From Sva-07 sp963717385 (GTDB taxonomy: Bacteria; Actinomycetota; Acidimicrobiia; Acidimicrobiales; Ilumatobacteraceae), in contig CAVQWE010000012.1 in assembly GCA_963717385.1 (NCBI GenBank), positions 62,001 to 126,000 on the forward strand: a stretch of DNA of 64,000 bases. Direction: 5' to 3'. Below the pieces are notes generated by a model that had not been told where the DNA came from, searched no databases, and saw only the letters and a list, made by a program, of their open reading frames with translations. This document shows, piece after piece, positions 35,767 to 45,808 of the stretch. Position 1 is the first letter of the stretch. Each line of letters opens with the position of its first letter. A program made the position numbers and the translations under genes.

Positions 35767-36393
35767 TCAGTCGGCGTCGTCGGCGGGGTGGAACTCGAGG
35801 GGGAGATCGCCGAGTTTCACGAGCGTCGAGGCGATCCAGCCGCCAAGTGCCCCGAAGTGCTCGTCGAGCAGGGTGCTCGTGCCGTCGGCGACGGTTTCCT
35901 CGGCCAGCTCGTACAAGCCCTCGTAGGTGATCTCGGCGGCGTACTCGGTGCGGAAGTCGAGCGGGTCGACTTCGGTGTCGGGATGTGAGGTCTCCGATGT
36001 CAACCCGGCACGTTCGAGCCGATCGTCACCGACGAGCGGACTCTGCTCGGGCACCGTGTTGTACAACACCGACGGGTCTGCGGGCTCGGCGAGACGCTGG
36101 ATGCGCAACACGATCTCCATCTCGATCGCCGGTCGCTTCTCGAGTTCCTCTTCGACGTACCACTGGCGGTAGGCCGCCTGGCTCCACGCCGGCCAGTCGA
36201 AGGTGATGTGGGCCACGACTCGGGGCGGTTCGCCCTCGCCTGGCAGCCCGTAGCTGGTCTCCCAGGTGAGGTCGCCGAGCAGCACGTCGCTCTGGAAGTG
36301 CTCCTCGAACGCTTGACGTTCGAGGAAGGCCGCTTCGAACGCATCGCGGAGCGCGCTGATTGCATCGGTGAAGACATGGTCGAGCATGAGCAA
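35767..36393 (-). CDS. Hypothetical protein, 208 residues
   Basis: A soluble acidic protein of unknown function without signal peptide or membrane helix. Recognisable features are a Phe/Glu-rich N-terminal helix (DAISALRDAFEAAFLER), a strand-rich part (RVVAHITFDWPAWSQAAYRQ), EMEIVLRIQRLAEPADPSV, and a C-terminal helix region ending PLEFHPADDAD. It could start at 36393 or 36387. It lies between two enoyl-CoA hydratase genes, divergent from the second. Codon use is like its neighbours, so it is probably a real lineage-specific gene. Confidence 0.6.
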   Translation of the reverse strand: MLMLDHVFTDAISALRDAFEAAFLERQAFEEHFQSDVLLGDLTWETSYGLPGEGEPPRVVAHITFDWPAWSQAAYRQWYVEEELEKRPAIEMEIVLRIQRLAEPADPSVLYNTVPEQSPLVGDDRLERAGLTSETSHPDTEVDPLDFRTEYAAEITYEGLYELAEETVADGTSTLLDEHFGALGGWIASTLVKLGDLPLEFHPADDAD

Positions 36394-36453
36394 CTCCGAG
36401 GCTAACCGGGCCGGAGAACGGTGCCTTCGGGCGTGCGTGCCACACTGGCGCGT

Positions 36454-37218
36454 ATGTCAGGAACCGAACCGTTCGTGCTCACCGATGTATCAGACGGCGT
36501 GGCCACGCTCACCCTGAACAATCCCGACGAGCGCAACACGCTCACCGCTGCGATGGTGGCCCAGATCCTCGAAGCGATGGACGCGTTCGAAGCCGACGAA
36601 GGCGTCGGCGCCCTCGTGGTCACGGGGACGCCCCCGGCGTTCTGCGCTGGCGCGAACCTCGGCAATCTCGCCGAAGCGACCGGCGAGAGCCTCGGCACGA
36701 TCTACGAGGGCTTCTTGCGCATCGCCCGCAGCCCGCTGCCGACGCTGGCGGCGGTGAACGGTTCCGCCGTCGGTGCTGGGATGAACCTGGCGCTCGGGTG
36801 CGATGTTCGCATCGTCGCCGATTCGGCCAAGCTCGACACGCGCTTCCTGCAACTCGGCATCCATCCCGGTGGTGGTCACACGTGGATGCTTCGCCGCATT
36901 GTCGGCCCGCAGGCGGCGATGGCCGCCGTGGTGTTCGGGCAGGTGCTCGATGGCAAAGAGGCCGAACGCATCGGTCTCGCCTATCGGTCGGTTCCGGCGG
37001 AGTCGCTGCTCGAGTTCGCCCACGAGTTCGCAGCGAAGGCGGCCTCTGCTCCTCGCGAGCTGGCGATTGCGACCAAGCAGACGATCCAGGCAATGGCCGA
37101 CGTCGACAATCATCCAGCAGCGGTGGCCCGAGAACTCGAACCGCAGCTGTGGAGCACGAAGCAACCCTGGTTCGCCGAGCGCCTGGCCGCGCTGCAGGCG
37201 CGGATCTCCAAGAAGTAG
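36454..37218 (+). CDS. Enoyl-CoA hydratase/isomerase family protein
   Basis: The 254-residue protein has VATLTLNNPDERNTLTAAMV, AFCAGANLGNL, AAVNGSAVGAGMNLALGCD and the downstream RFLQLGIHPGGGHTWMLRR typical of the crotonase fold. A Pro-Gly-Gly-Gly loop replaces the classical second Glu. ATG 36454 is about 11 residues into the open frame and fits homologue starts. It is convergent with the transglutaminase cluster; the two stops are four bases apart. Confidence 0.9.
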   Translation: MSGTEPFVLTDVSDGVATLTLNNPDERNTLTAAMVAQILEAMDAFEADEGVGALVVTGTPPAFCAGANLGNLAEATGESLGTIYEGFLRIARSPLPTLAAVNGSAVGAGMNLALGCDVRIVADSAKLDTRFLQLGIHPGGGHTWMLRRIVGPQAAMAAVVFGQVLDGKEAERIGLAYRSVPAESLLEFAHEFAAKAASAPRELAIATKQTIQAMADVDNHPAAVARELEPQLWSTKQPWFAERLAALQARISKK

Positions 37219-37222
37219 CGAG

Positions 37223-39420
37223 TCAGCGTCGACTGCGTTCGAGCGTGGCGAGCGTCGATCGGGCGCGTTCGAATCGTTCGTCGTCGTCGACCCAGCCAGG
37301 ATCGAATGCGACGCGGTCGAGTTCGTCGGCAACTGCCCGTGCTGCTGCCGGTCGGCCGTCGCCGTCGAGCACCGCAGCGATCGCCGTGTTGGTCGCCACG
37401 TCCGCCAGGTTCGCCATGTCGGTCGTGGTGGGGCCCCGGCGGTCTGGTGAACCATCGGTGGTGGCCGTCGCGGCGTCAGCGAGGCCCGTCGGCGCTGCAA
37501 GTGCGGTGAAGCGATCTTGGAGGACACCCCAGCGGCCTCGGCGGCGGCGGTAGCGGGCCAACGCAACCAGTCGGAACAGACCCCATGCGGCGCCGACAGC
37601 GAGGAGCGCCACGCTGATCTCGAGTCGGTGCGACACTGCCGACGACAGCGTCGCTCCGATCAGATCGCCGCCGACGGTGCCGCTGCCCGCGTCGGCGGCC
37701 AATGGGACTTCGGCGGTGGGGTCGAACGCCTGCCAGCCGGTCTCCGGGAACCAGACCTCGACCCACGCGTGGGCATCGCGGGCTCGCACGTTCCACACCC
37801 CCGAGACCCGGTCGCGTTCGCCTGGCACGTATCCGGTCGCGAGTCGAGCAGGGACGCCCTGGCTGCGCAGCATGATCGTCAGGGTCGACGCGATCTGTTC
37901 GCAGTAGCCGAGCTGCGACTCGAACAAGAAGTCGTCGACCGCGTCGGCGCCATCGGCCGGGACCGGGGCGTCGAGGTCGTACTCGGTGTTGGCGCCAAGC
38001 CATGCCTCGTAGGCGAGAATCGTGTCGTAGGTCGACTGCCCCGGGCTGCGCAACGTGGTGGCGAGGTCGATCGTGCGTTGGCTCGTCGACTCGGGCAGCT
38101 CGAGGAACGGGTCGATCTCGTCGCCACCGAGCGACGTCGCGGAACCCGGCGAAGAACGCGCCGAGATCGCCCTGCGAGCGCAGGATGTCTGCGTTCACCT
38201 GCGGACGTTGGGAGATCACGGTGTACACCGAGCCAGCGGTGAGGGTGACGTCGGAACGCAGTGCGCCGTCCGGCCGGGTCCACAACGAGCCGTCGAAGAT
38301 CACCTGATCGGCGCGGTACGCGGCGAACACGATGTTCGGCAGGTCCTGTTCGACGAAGTAGGTCTGGACCAGTTCCCCGGTCGGCACACTGCCGCCGAGC
38401 GCATCGCCGAGCGTGGGTTGCACGTCGATCGTCGGGCCGCGTTGCTGCTGGCCGAGATCGGGTGAGACCGTCCAGGTGCGGCCGTCGAATTCGGTGAACG
38501 TCTGGCCCCGCCAGAATGCGGGCTCGGGTGCTCGGACGCGCATCACCAGCTCGTCGCCCAGGTCACCGCGCACGCTCGTGTCGAGTGTCTCGGTGAAGCC
38601 GGGATAGCCGACGACATCGCCGATCGTGCCGCGGTCGGGGTTGCTCTCGACCGCGTCGGTGTCGGGCGGGCTCGTCCCGTCGGGTCGTGCGAGCCCGCCA
38701 GGTGATGGTGCCGATGGAGCATCGACCGACAGCGCCGGCAGTCCGAGCCGCGCCGGGCCGTCGGGGATCGGGACCAGGCTCAACACCGCCAACGTGGCGA
38801 CCCCGAGAACGGCGACCGAGCCGGCCCATCGGCCGATGGTGCCAACCGAGCCCGTCGCTGGACGGCCGCTCCTGCGCTCGACGAGCGGTCGCCGTCGACG
38901 CGACGTCGTCAGCATCGAGACCACGAACGGGGTACCCCAGGCGATGAGCCACCATCCGAGTGCGGCGTCGATACGCAGACCTGCCGCGTAGCAGGCGAGC
39001 ACGAAGGTGATCGCGAGGTGTACCCGCAGCGTTCTGCGGTCGATCGTCTCGAAACCGTGGAGCACCACGAGCAGCATCAAGATGTCGGGCAGCGGACCAC
39101 GGAGCGCTGCGAGCAGACCGTCGACGTCGGAGAACTGCGCAACGATGGCCTGCAAGCGCCACGAGCACGGCCACCCATATCGCCACCTGCATGACCAGCG
39201 GACGCCTGCCCGATCGCCGGGCCACCCACGACGACATCACGGCGCCGAGCGCCACGGTGGTCAACACCAGGCCCAAGACCGCCGCCGACCGACCGAGCGC
39301 GCCGATCAGCATCGCCATGCTCGCGAACGCGGCGGCGGCTGCTGACCATCGGGCGAGTCCGGTGATCGTGGTCTCGGTCTCGATGGCTGGGATGCGCAGG
39401 GTGAGCTCACGGTGCAGCAG
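37223..39420 (-). CDS. TgpA-type membrane transglutaminase-like protein (frameshifted)
   Basis: The N-terminal part has several membrane helices (WSAAAAAFASMAMLIGALG to FVVSMLTT), then an exported region (TETLDTSVRGDLGDELVMRV), then a transglutaminase core: LGYCEQIASTLTIMLRSQG (Cys), VRARDAHAWVEVWF (His) and GWQAFDPTAE (Asp), followed by a last helix and a cytoplasmic tail. The frame shifts near 39150 and 38130, both like one extra base. It is the third gene of a MoxR-DUF58-TgpA cluster, a common set thought to process or assemble envelope proteins. No start codon separates it from the DUF58 frame, so 39420 is an approximate boundary. Confidence 0.75.
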
Positions 39421-40425
39421 GGCACCCGCTCGGTGGTCGGATCGGTCGTCGACCTGCGTGTGTGCGTCTGCGTGTGCCTGCGAGGCGATTGCCGACCATC
39501 GAGCGGCGGTGTCGTCATCGGCGACGGCATGCAACGAGCCGTCGGCGGTTCGAACTGCGACGGCGTGGCCTTGGCGGCGCGCCTCGTCGAGCGTCCAGCG
39601 CACCCGGGACGCCTCGGAACGGAACGTGTCGAGATCGACGATCCATCGCTCGTCGGTCGTGATGAGTCGGTCGTGCACGATCAGTTCGTCGGTGCGCAGC
39701 GACGAGGCCCAATGGACCGAGTTCGTCGAATCACCCTGGCGCCACGGTCGCACGCCGTCGATCTCGCCACCGTGGTTGCCCCGGCGCGCCTGGGTGGATC
39801 CTTCGTTGCTGGCGTCGACGGAATCGACATCCACCAGTGGGCCCTGGCTCACCGGAGCGACGTACAGCTCGTCGAGGGTCACCGTCTGGGTGCGTCGCCA
39901 CCACAGCAGGCCGGCTGGTCCGGCGACGTCGACGCGTACCCGGAGTGCGTCGACTCTGCCCGGCGTGTTGAATCGGGCGGTGATGATCGCGTTGCTTGCG
40001 GGGTCGGGCATCTGGGTGCGTGCCGGTTATTCCCTGGCCGAGCGGGTGATCGGCGCCTGCTGTCGAGTCGTCGGCGAGCACCAGGGTGACCCGCGACGCT
40101 CGGCCGCACGGGCGCTGAAGGGCGCGTCGAAAGCGACGGCGACATGGCATGACTCGCCGGCGGTGACGATCGACGGTGTCATCACCGAATCGATGTGGAC
40201 TGCCCGCGCCGCGCGCCATCCGACGACGGCTTCGAACACGACGGCGACCACCCCGGCAGCCAGGAGCAGGATGACTGCGCTCGCCCCGGTGAGTCGGGCG
40301 ATTGCGGTGCCGGCGATCCAGGCGCCGAGCAGTGTGCTGGTTCCAGCAGACCACCCGGCCGGTCGAACCCGACCGCTGGAGGTGTCGCCTCCGGTGCGTC
40401 GAGGTCCGCCGTTGGGCTGTTGACA

Positions 40426-40426
<1 letters not shown>
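39421..40426 (-). CDS. DUF58 domain protein (frameshifted, apparently continuous with TgpA)
   Basis: ATG 40426 overlaps the MoxR stop by one base and gives MSTAQRRTSTHRR. The following membrane segment LLGAWIAGTAIARLTGASAV and VVGWRAARAVHIDS are in a different frame (breaks near 40400, 40095 and 40025). The C-terminal half carries the DUF58 hallmark GVRPWRQGDSTNSVHWASS and LIVHDR, then a VWA-like segment RWIVDLDTFRSE. The frame then runs without a stop into the first membrane helix of the transglutaminase protein. That may be a true fusion or another indel. Confidence 0.65.
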
Positions 40427-41373
<947 letters not shown>

Positions 41374-41611
41374 GGTCGGCGGCGGCAACGTTTCCACGGG
41401 ATGGGTATCGGCACCGACCGACGCGACCTTGACCTCGGTCGCGAATCGTGGCGCCACGCCGCTGGCCGGGGGAACGTCGGGTGAACGCAGGGTGGACGAA
41501 TCGCGCACGATCGTTACACAAGACCCGAGACAGCAGCTGTCCGGCTGCACTAGGTTGACCACTGCAAGCACCGAAACCACCGTGGTTTGGCCACGAAGCA
41601 GGAGGTAGCCA

Positions 41612-41950
41612 ATGAGCCAGCGTCACCGGTCCCCAGAGATCGTGTTGCCACTCAAGCAGGAAGTGCGTGCCCACGCCCACAGCGAACGGCACCGCATCCA
41701 CGTCGAGTTGCAGAGCGTCGCTCAAGACGTCAGTGCCGGTCTCGAGCCCGAAGACGTGCACGAGCCAGGGATGGCGTGGAGGCCGATCGGCCACCACGAT
41801 GCCGAGGTCGCGAAGAACAAGATCGCCAAGCGCAGCCGCACGAAGCGTCATTGGAAGACCAAGATGTGGAAGCGGCGCACACAGCTGCGTCGAGATCGGG
41901 CCGACCAGATGCGTCTGGCCCGCGAGAACTCCGGCCTCGTCGGCTACTGA
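41612..41950 (+). CDS. Small basic hypothetical protein
   Basis: A 112-residue protein with an excellent ribosome site, AGGAGGT, five bases before ATG 41612. The N-terminal half is mixed (RSPEIVLPLKQEVRAHAHSE), and the C-terminal half is strongly basic (KNKIAKRSRTKRHWKTKMWK then RRTQLRRDRADQMR). It suggests nucleic acid or ribosome binding, but no family is recognised. It is divergent from moxR and convergent with the GNAT gene. Confidence 0.65.
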   Translation: MSQRHRSPEIVLPLKQEVRAHAHSERHRIHVELQSVAQDVSAGLEPEDVHEPGMAWRPIGHHDAEVAKNKIAKRSRTKRHWKTKMWKRRTQLRRDRADQMRLARENSGLVGY

Positions 41951-41963
41951 ACACGCCGAGTGG

Positions 41964-41998
41964 TGATCACGCCTGGGGTCTGACCCCTGGCGTGATCA
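41964..41998. repeat. 35-bp palindrome with GTCTGAC core between convergent genes
   Basis: TGATCACGCCTGGGGTC (41964-41980), T, and GACCCCTGGCGTGATCA (41982-41998) pair with one mismatch. The right arm includes the stop codon of the GNAT gene on the minus strand. The left arm contains the exact reverse complement of the right arm of the element at 34855. It is a likely bidirectional terminator or REP-type element. Confidence 0.8.
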
Positions 41999-42637
41999 GA
42001 CCAGATCGCGAGGACGTTCGATCCACGCGGCCATGAACTGGCCGCGTCGTTCGGACCACTCTTCTACGGTGATCCCGTAGCGGACGTGGTCTTCCCACGT
42101 GCCGTTGATCTCGAGGTACCGCTGGGCTGTTCCCTCGTCGCGGATCTCCAGTTTCTGCATCACCCGGCGGCTGCGTTCGTTGCGGGGCACGATGCAGATC
42201 TCGAGGCGGTGCAATGACAGCTGCTCGAACCCGAACTGCAAGACCACGGCGACCGCCTCAGCGACAAAGGCGTTGCCCGCATGGCGCTGGTCGATCCAGT
42301 AGCCGATCGTTGCCGACTGCATCGCCCCGCGTACGACGTTGTTGAGGTTGACCTCGCCGGCGATCTGTTGGTCGACGAAGAGGCCGAACTGATAGGCCGT
42401 TCCTGCTGTTCGATCGCGGTCGCGCTGTTGGCAGCGAGCCACGAATGCACCACGATCGGTGACCGGATCAGGCTGGTGCGCCGGGCGGCTGGGCTCCCAC
42501 ACGGTCAACCAGTCGGCATTGCGCTGGCGAACTTCGCTCCATGCCCGGAAGTCGTTGGCGGCGAGGGGACGCAGCATCACGCGTCGCCCGTAGAGCCGGA
42601 TCGGAGAACTCGCCCGCGAGGGGTGACGCAGTGCCAT
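41996..42637 (-). CDS. GNAT family N-acetyltransferase (RimJ/RimL type)
   Basis: The 213-residue protein has the RimJ/RimL pattern: RLYGRRVMLRPLAANDF, WLTVWEPSRP, AGEVNLNNVVRGAMQSATIGYW, the acetyl-CoA loop DQRHAGNAFVAEAV and LHRLEICIVPRNERSRRVMQKL. It probably acetylates a protein N-terminus or a small amine. In many actinobacteria a RimJ-like gene follows moeA/glp near galU; here the only GNAT of that type is 37 kb away. Its ATG overlaps the stop of the Ppx-like gene (TGATG). Confidence 0.88.
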   Translation of the reverse strand: MALRHPSRASSPIRLYGRRVMLRPLAANDFRAWSEVRQRNADWLTVWEPSRPAHQPDPVTDRGAFVARCQQRDRDRTAGTAYQFGLFVDQQIAGEVNLNNVVRGAMQSATIGYWIDQRHAGNAFVAEAVAVVLQFGFEQLSLHRLEICIVPRNERSRRVMQKLEIRDEGTAQRYLEINGTWEDHVRYGITVEEWSERRGQFMAAWIERPRDLV

Positions 42638-43155
42638 CAGCTTGCCGTGACCTCGGCGGCGGGCCCGCTCGACTCGGCGGCGATGATCACGGCGACAAGC
42701 TCGAGGCGGCGCATGATGCCCAGTATCACGCAACATGTGGCGATGATCGACTCGACGTGGTCGTCGGGGAGGCCCGGGTTGTGGCGGCGCTCGGCGACGG
42801 ATTCGACGGCCAGTGTCCTGAACACCTCGTCGGCATCTGACCTCGTGAGTTCGTAGGTGGCGGGAATGATCGCGGCTCCGATCTCGACGCGGGCCATCGC
42901 TTCGGCGTAGGGGCCAACTGCGATCACGCCTGGCGCAGCAGCGATCGACGGCGCCTCGATCAGCAGATCGTCGAGGTGATCCTGGACGAGGCCGAGGGCG
43001 TTGGTGAGCGCAGCCGGCAGCGGCGGGTCGCCGTCGCACAGCGGTCCAGCGAGCAACGTCATCGGGCCGACGGGGAGAACATGAATGCCACCACCGGCCA
43101 CCGCAACCGTGAGTTCGTTGTCGCCGATGCGGACTTCGACGGTTCCCGGCGTCAT
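42637..43155 (-). CDS. Short Ppx/GppA-like protein (C-terminal actin-like lobe only)
   Basis: The 172-residue product resembles the second half of exopolyphosphatase/GppA proteins: GGIHVLPVGPMTLLAGP, DPPLPAALTNALGLVQDHL, GVIAVGPYAEAMARVEIGA, then VAERRHNPGLPDDHVES and IIATCCVILGIMRRLELVAV in place of the usual RADVIVAGALIL helix. The N-terminal ATP/phosphate loops and the catalytic Glu of Ppx are absent. It follows DUF501 exactly where full-length ppx sits in other actinobacteria, so it is likely a reduced or inactive form. The match is by pattern and moderate. Confidence 0.5.
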   Translation of the reverse strand: MTPGTVEVRIGDNELTVAVAGGGIHVLPVGPMTLLAGPLCDGDPPLPAALTNALGLVQDHLDDLLIEAPSIAAAPGVIAVGPYAEAMARVEIGAAIIPATYELTRSDADEVFRTLAVESVAERRHNPGLPDDHVESIIATCCVILGIMRRLELVAVIIAAESSGPAAEVTAS

Positions 43156-43625
43156 CGGCCGTCTCGATCGGTCGGGGTGATTGGATCCGACGCACCGTCG
43201 AGCTGTGCCATCGCCCACCGCCCGACCGGATCGTCGCCGCCGGCGAGCAGGTAGGCCACGTGTGCGTGGAGGCACTTGACGCCGACCCGAGTTCCGCCGA
43301 CACCTCCAGAGGGGCGAGGGCCGGTGTGGTCGGCGCCGATTTCGGCGTCGCGTTCGGCCTGGTACCGCTCATGGAGCGCAGCGATCTCGGCTGGATCGAT
43401 CGCCGCTTCGGCTGCCTTCACGCCGCCACCGGCTTCGAGCCGGCTGACGTCGCGTACCAGCTCGGCGCCGACGAGGTAGAACCTGGTCGGCATCGGTGTG
43501 CCGTCGCCGAGGAACGGAGCGTTGCGAACGACGACGGGGTCGCCATCGCTGTCGCGCACGACGACCTCGAAGGCACCTGCCGGTTCGCGTCCGAGCAGTT
43601 CGGCGACTCGAGCGCGGTCGTTCAT
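43152..43625 (-). CDS. DUF501 family protein
   Basis: The 157-residue product has the DUF501 pattern: RVAELLGREPAGAFEVVVRD, PVVVRNAPFLGDGTPMPTRFY, VSRLEAGGGVKAAEA and the hallmark GVKCLHAHVAYLLAGGDDPV with GRWA. The invariant Cys and His in VKCLHAH suggest metal binding. DUF501 genes of actinobacteria stand next to ppx, as here, with a four-base overlap (ATGA). The biochemical role is unknown. Confidence 0.85.
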   Translation of the reverse strand: MNDRARVAELLGREPAGAFEVVVRDSDGDPVVVRNAPFLGDGTPMPTRFYLVGAELVRDVSRLEAGGGVKAAEAAIDPAEIAALHERYQAERDAEIGADHTGPRPSGGVGGTRVGVKCLHAHVAYLLAGGDDPVGRWAMAQLDGASDPITPTDRDGR

Positions 43626-44314
43626 CAGCCTCGTCGGCGACGCAGCAGCAACAACACGAGCACCAGCGCGATGAGAGCGGGCGCCACGCGCTTGGCCAGC
43701 GATGACCCTCCGACCTCCATCAAGTCGATCGGCTCGGTCGCCGGCCCCTCGATCTTTCGTACCTGCGACGTGACGGGTGCATCGGCAGGGGGAGGAGTTG
43801 CCGGAGTGGCATCGTCGGCCGCCGGGGCCGGTGTGTCCGCTGCGACTGCTGCGCCCAGGCCCTGTGCGTCGATCATCTCGTTGAGGTTGTCGGCGAATTG
43901 GGCCATCAGCTTCGAGCTGACGTCGCCCATGATGCCCCGGCCGAACTGGGCGACCTTGCCGGTGATGTGCAGGTCGGTCGTGACGGCGACTCGGGTACTG
44001 GTGGGCGACAGGCTCTCGGCCTGGGCCGAGATCTCGGCCGACGCGTTGCCGCGCCCGCCGGTGTCGCGTCCCGCCCCCTTGATGACGGCGCGGTAGTTCT
44101 CGTCGTCACGTTCGATGAAGTGCGCCTCGCCCTTGAACTGGCTGCTGATGGCGCCGAGCTTGACCTTGACCACACCTCGGTACGTCTCGCCTTCGACCTC
44201 TTGGAGTTCGGCGCCGGGAAGGCACGGGGCGATCCGCTCGATGTCGGTGATCAGCGGCCACGCTTCCTCGATGGGGCGATTGACGGTGAACTCGTTGATC
44301 AGTTGCTCTGCCAT
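43625..44314 (-). CDS. coxG: CoxG-like carbon monoxide dehydrogenase subunit G (SRPBCC domain, membrane anchored)
   Basis: The 229-residue protein starts with EFTVNRPIEEAWPLITDIER and IAPCLPGAELQEVEGETYRG, the CoxG form of the SRPBCC fold, and has FKGEAHFIERDDENYRAVIK. A Pro/Ala/Asp linker leads to a C-terminal helix (VAPALIALVLVLLLL) and RRRRG. CoxG anchors CO dehydrogenase at the membrane and binds quinone in characterised systems. The stop overlaps DUF501 by one base. Confidence 0.88.
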   Translation of the reverse strand: MAEQLINEFTVNRPIEEAWPLITDIERIAPCLPGAELQEVEGETYRGVVKVKLGAISSQFKGEAHFIERDDENYRAVIKGAGRDTGGRGNASAEISAQAESLSPTSTRVAVTTDLHITGKVAQFGRGIMGDVSSKLMAQFADNLNEMIDAQGLGAAVAADTPAPAADDATPATPPPADAPVTSQVRKIEGPATEPIDLMEVGGSSLAKRVAPALIALVLVLLLLRRRRG

Positions 44315-44871
44315 CGGCGAAGGTCCTCTGTGGTGTCGATGTCGGCTGGGGAACCAGTGCACGCTACTTCACGAACCAGTTCTGGACGAACGCGCATCAA
44401 TGCACGGGCGCCTTCGTCTCCGGTCGTCGGGAGGAGGTCCCAGACTTCTCGGTCGAGCTTGACGGGATTCGCTCGGCGTCCGCCATAGCTGGCGACGACG
44501 ATCGGCCCGTTCGCGTGGGCGACGGTCCGCCAGGCGGTCGGGTCGATGAAGGGCTGGTCGCCGAGACCGACGATCACGCTGGTGGCGCCGAGTTCACGGG
44601 CGGCGTCGATCCCGGCGTGCAGCGAGGTGATCTGGCCGTCGCGCCATCGATCGTTGTGGCGCACGGTGACCACCTCGAGCATCGAGATGGGGACGATGTC
44701 GGCGACCGCTCCGGTGACCACGACGATCGGGCCGACATCGGCGGCGACGGCGTTGGCGAGCGAGCGCTCGATCACCGATTCATCGTGATCGGCGCCGCCC
44801 GAGGAGATTTTCGCCGAGAGTTTGTGTCCGTCGCCGTGGAAGCGTGATCCGGCGCCGCCGGCGAGCAGCAC
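44299..44871 (-). CDS. MobA-like NTP transferase, probable molybdenum cofactor cytidylyltransferase (MocA type)
   Basis: The 190-residue protein has LLAGGAGSRFHGDGHKL, the glycine loop and Lys of the MobA/MocA fold, then RHNDRWRDGQITSLHAGID, VIVGLGDQPFIDP and GGRRANPVKLDREVWDLL. MocA makes the cytosine dinucleotide form of the cofactor used by xanthine and CO dehydrogenases, which suits the cox genes around it. The GTG at 44871 is only two residues before the loop, unusually short, so the true start may be upstream and hidden by an indel. The 3' end overlaps the coxG start by 16 bases. Confidence 0.8.
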   Translation of the reverse strand: MLLAGGAGSRFHGDGHKLSAKISSGGADHDESVIERSLANAVAADVGPIVVVTGAVADIVPISMLEVVTVRHNDRWRDGQITSLHAGIDAARELGATSVIVGLGDQPFIDPTAWRTVAHANGPIVVASYGGRRANPVKLDREVWDLLPTTGDEGARALMRVRPELVREVACTGSPADIDTTEDLRRWQSN

Positions 44872-44968
44872 GACGATCCGTTTCGGGTCGCGTCGCCCCA
44901 GCGTGTGGAGCTCGTTCGCGCCCGGAAGGTTTCGCCACGTTCGCAGTCTGGCCGCTGAGCGAGCCTCA

Positions 44969-45065
44969 TTTTCGTGACGGTTTCATGACGAAAAGTTTGC
45001 AGGCCCGCTGGAGTATTGCGGTTTGATGACGATACGTTACGCATCCGTCACGGCAAGGAGCCGTG
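44969..45065 (+). promoter_or_regulatory. Leader of the NlpC/P60 gene with an inverted repeat and a hairpin at the ribosome site
   Basis: TTTTCGT (44969-44975) and ACGAAAA (44988-44994) form a perfect inverted repeat in an AT-rich stretch, a candidate operator. Further on CACGGC (45049-45054), AAGGA and GCCGTG (45060-45065) form a perfect hairpin whose loop holds the AAGGAG sequence, 18 bases before ATG 45079. Translation control by this hairpin is possible. I could not match the leader to a known riboswitch. Confidence 0.35.
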
Positions 45066-45078
45066 TGGTGACCCACCC

Positions 45079-45801
45079 ATGAGTACATCGACCCCCTCCC
45101 TCGCCAGCCCGCTCGCCTCGCCTCGAGGCGTCTGCTCGAGCTTCGCCTCGATGGCGCGGGCCGCGGTGCTCGCCACCTTGCTCACCACAGCCACCGTGGT
45201 CGGAGCCGTTGCGATCGCCGATGACACCGCAGCCGCGGTGTCGGGGCCACTGGCCACCAACGCCATGGCGCCGATCGTCACCACCTCGGCACGTCAGGCA
45301 CTCGACAGCTACGACGAGTGGGTCGAGAACGATCAACCCGCCGCCTATCGCTCCTTCGTGTGGTTCCGCACCCAGACCGCTCAGTACGCCGCAACCGAGT
45401 TGGGCTACCCGCAGGACGACATGGTCCAAGCGTGGGCAGCAACACCGGTCGGACACCAGCTCGCAGTCCTCGCGGCGATGACGCAGGTGGGTGTGCCCTA
45501 TCGCAGCAACACCAGCTCAGAGGGCGTCGGGTTCGACTGCTCGGGCCTCACGACCTTTGCGTGGGCCAGGGCGGGCGTCGACATCGTTCGCCAGTCGGGT
45601 GCGCAGATTCGCAACGCGGCGGGCCTCGACCGATCCACGGCGAAGGCCGGCGACCTGGTGCAGTACCCGGGCCACGTCATGATGTACCTCGGCATCGGCG
45701 ACGCGATCATCCACTCGGTGATGACCGGTCGCACCGTCGAACTCGACACGATCTCGGCCCGCCGGGTCAACTCGGTCCGCTTCGGCGACCCGACACTCTG
45801 A
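45079..45801 (+). CDS. NlpC/P60 family cell-wall endopeptidase
   Basis: Cleaves peptide stems of peptidoglycan. The 240-residue product has a long N-terminal export signal (MARAAVLATLLTTATVVGAV as its core), a helical spacer (DSYDEWVENDQPAAYRSF) and an NlpC/P60 domain with VGVPYRSNTSS, catalytic Cys in FDCSGLTTFAW, KAGDLVQYPG with His in GHVMMYLG and the third polar residue near DAIIHS. ATG 45079 starts the signal peptide; an in-frame TTG at 45016 would extend it. It sits alone on the plus strand between cox accessory genes. Confidence 0.9.
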   Translation: MSTSTPSLASPLASPRGVCSSFASMARAAVLATLLTTATVVGAVAIADDTAAAVSGPLATNAMAPIVTTSARQALDSYDEWVENDQPAAYRSFVWFRTQTAQYAATELGYPQDDMVQAWAATPVGHQLAVLAAMTQVGVPYRSNTSSEGVGFDCSGLTTFAWARAGVDIVRQSGAQIRNAAGLDRSTAKAGDLVQYPGHVMMYLGIGDAIIHSVMTGRTVELDTISARRVNSVRFGDPTL

Positions 45802-45808
45802 CGTCGCG

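Noticed and set aside
44940..45078. Possible ydaO (cyclic di-AMP) riboswitch before the NlpC/P60 gene
   Set aside because: The position and gene type fit, but I could not find the conserved helices; only an inverted repeat and one hairpin are supported.
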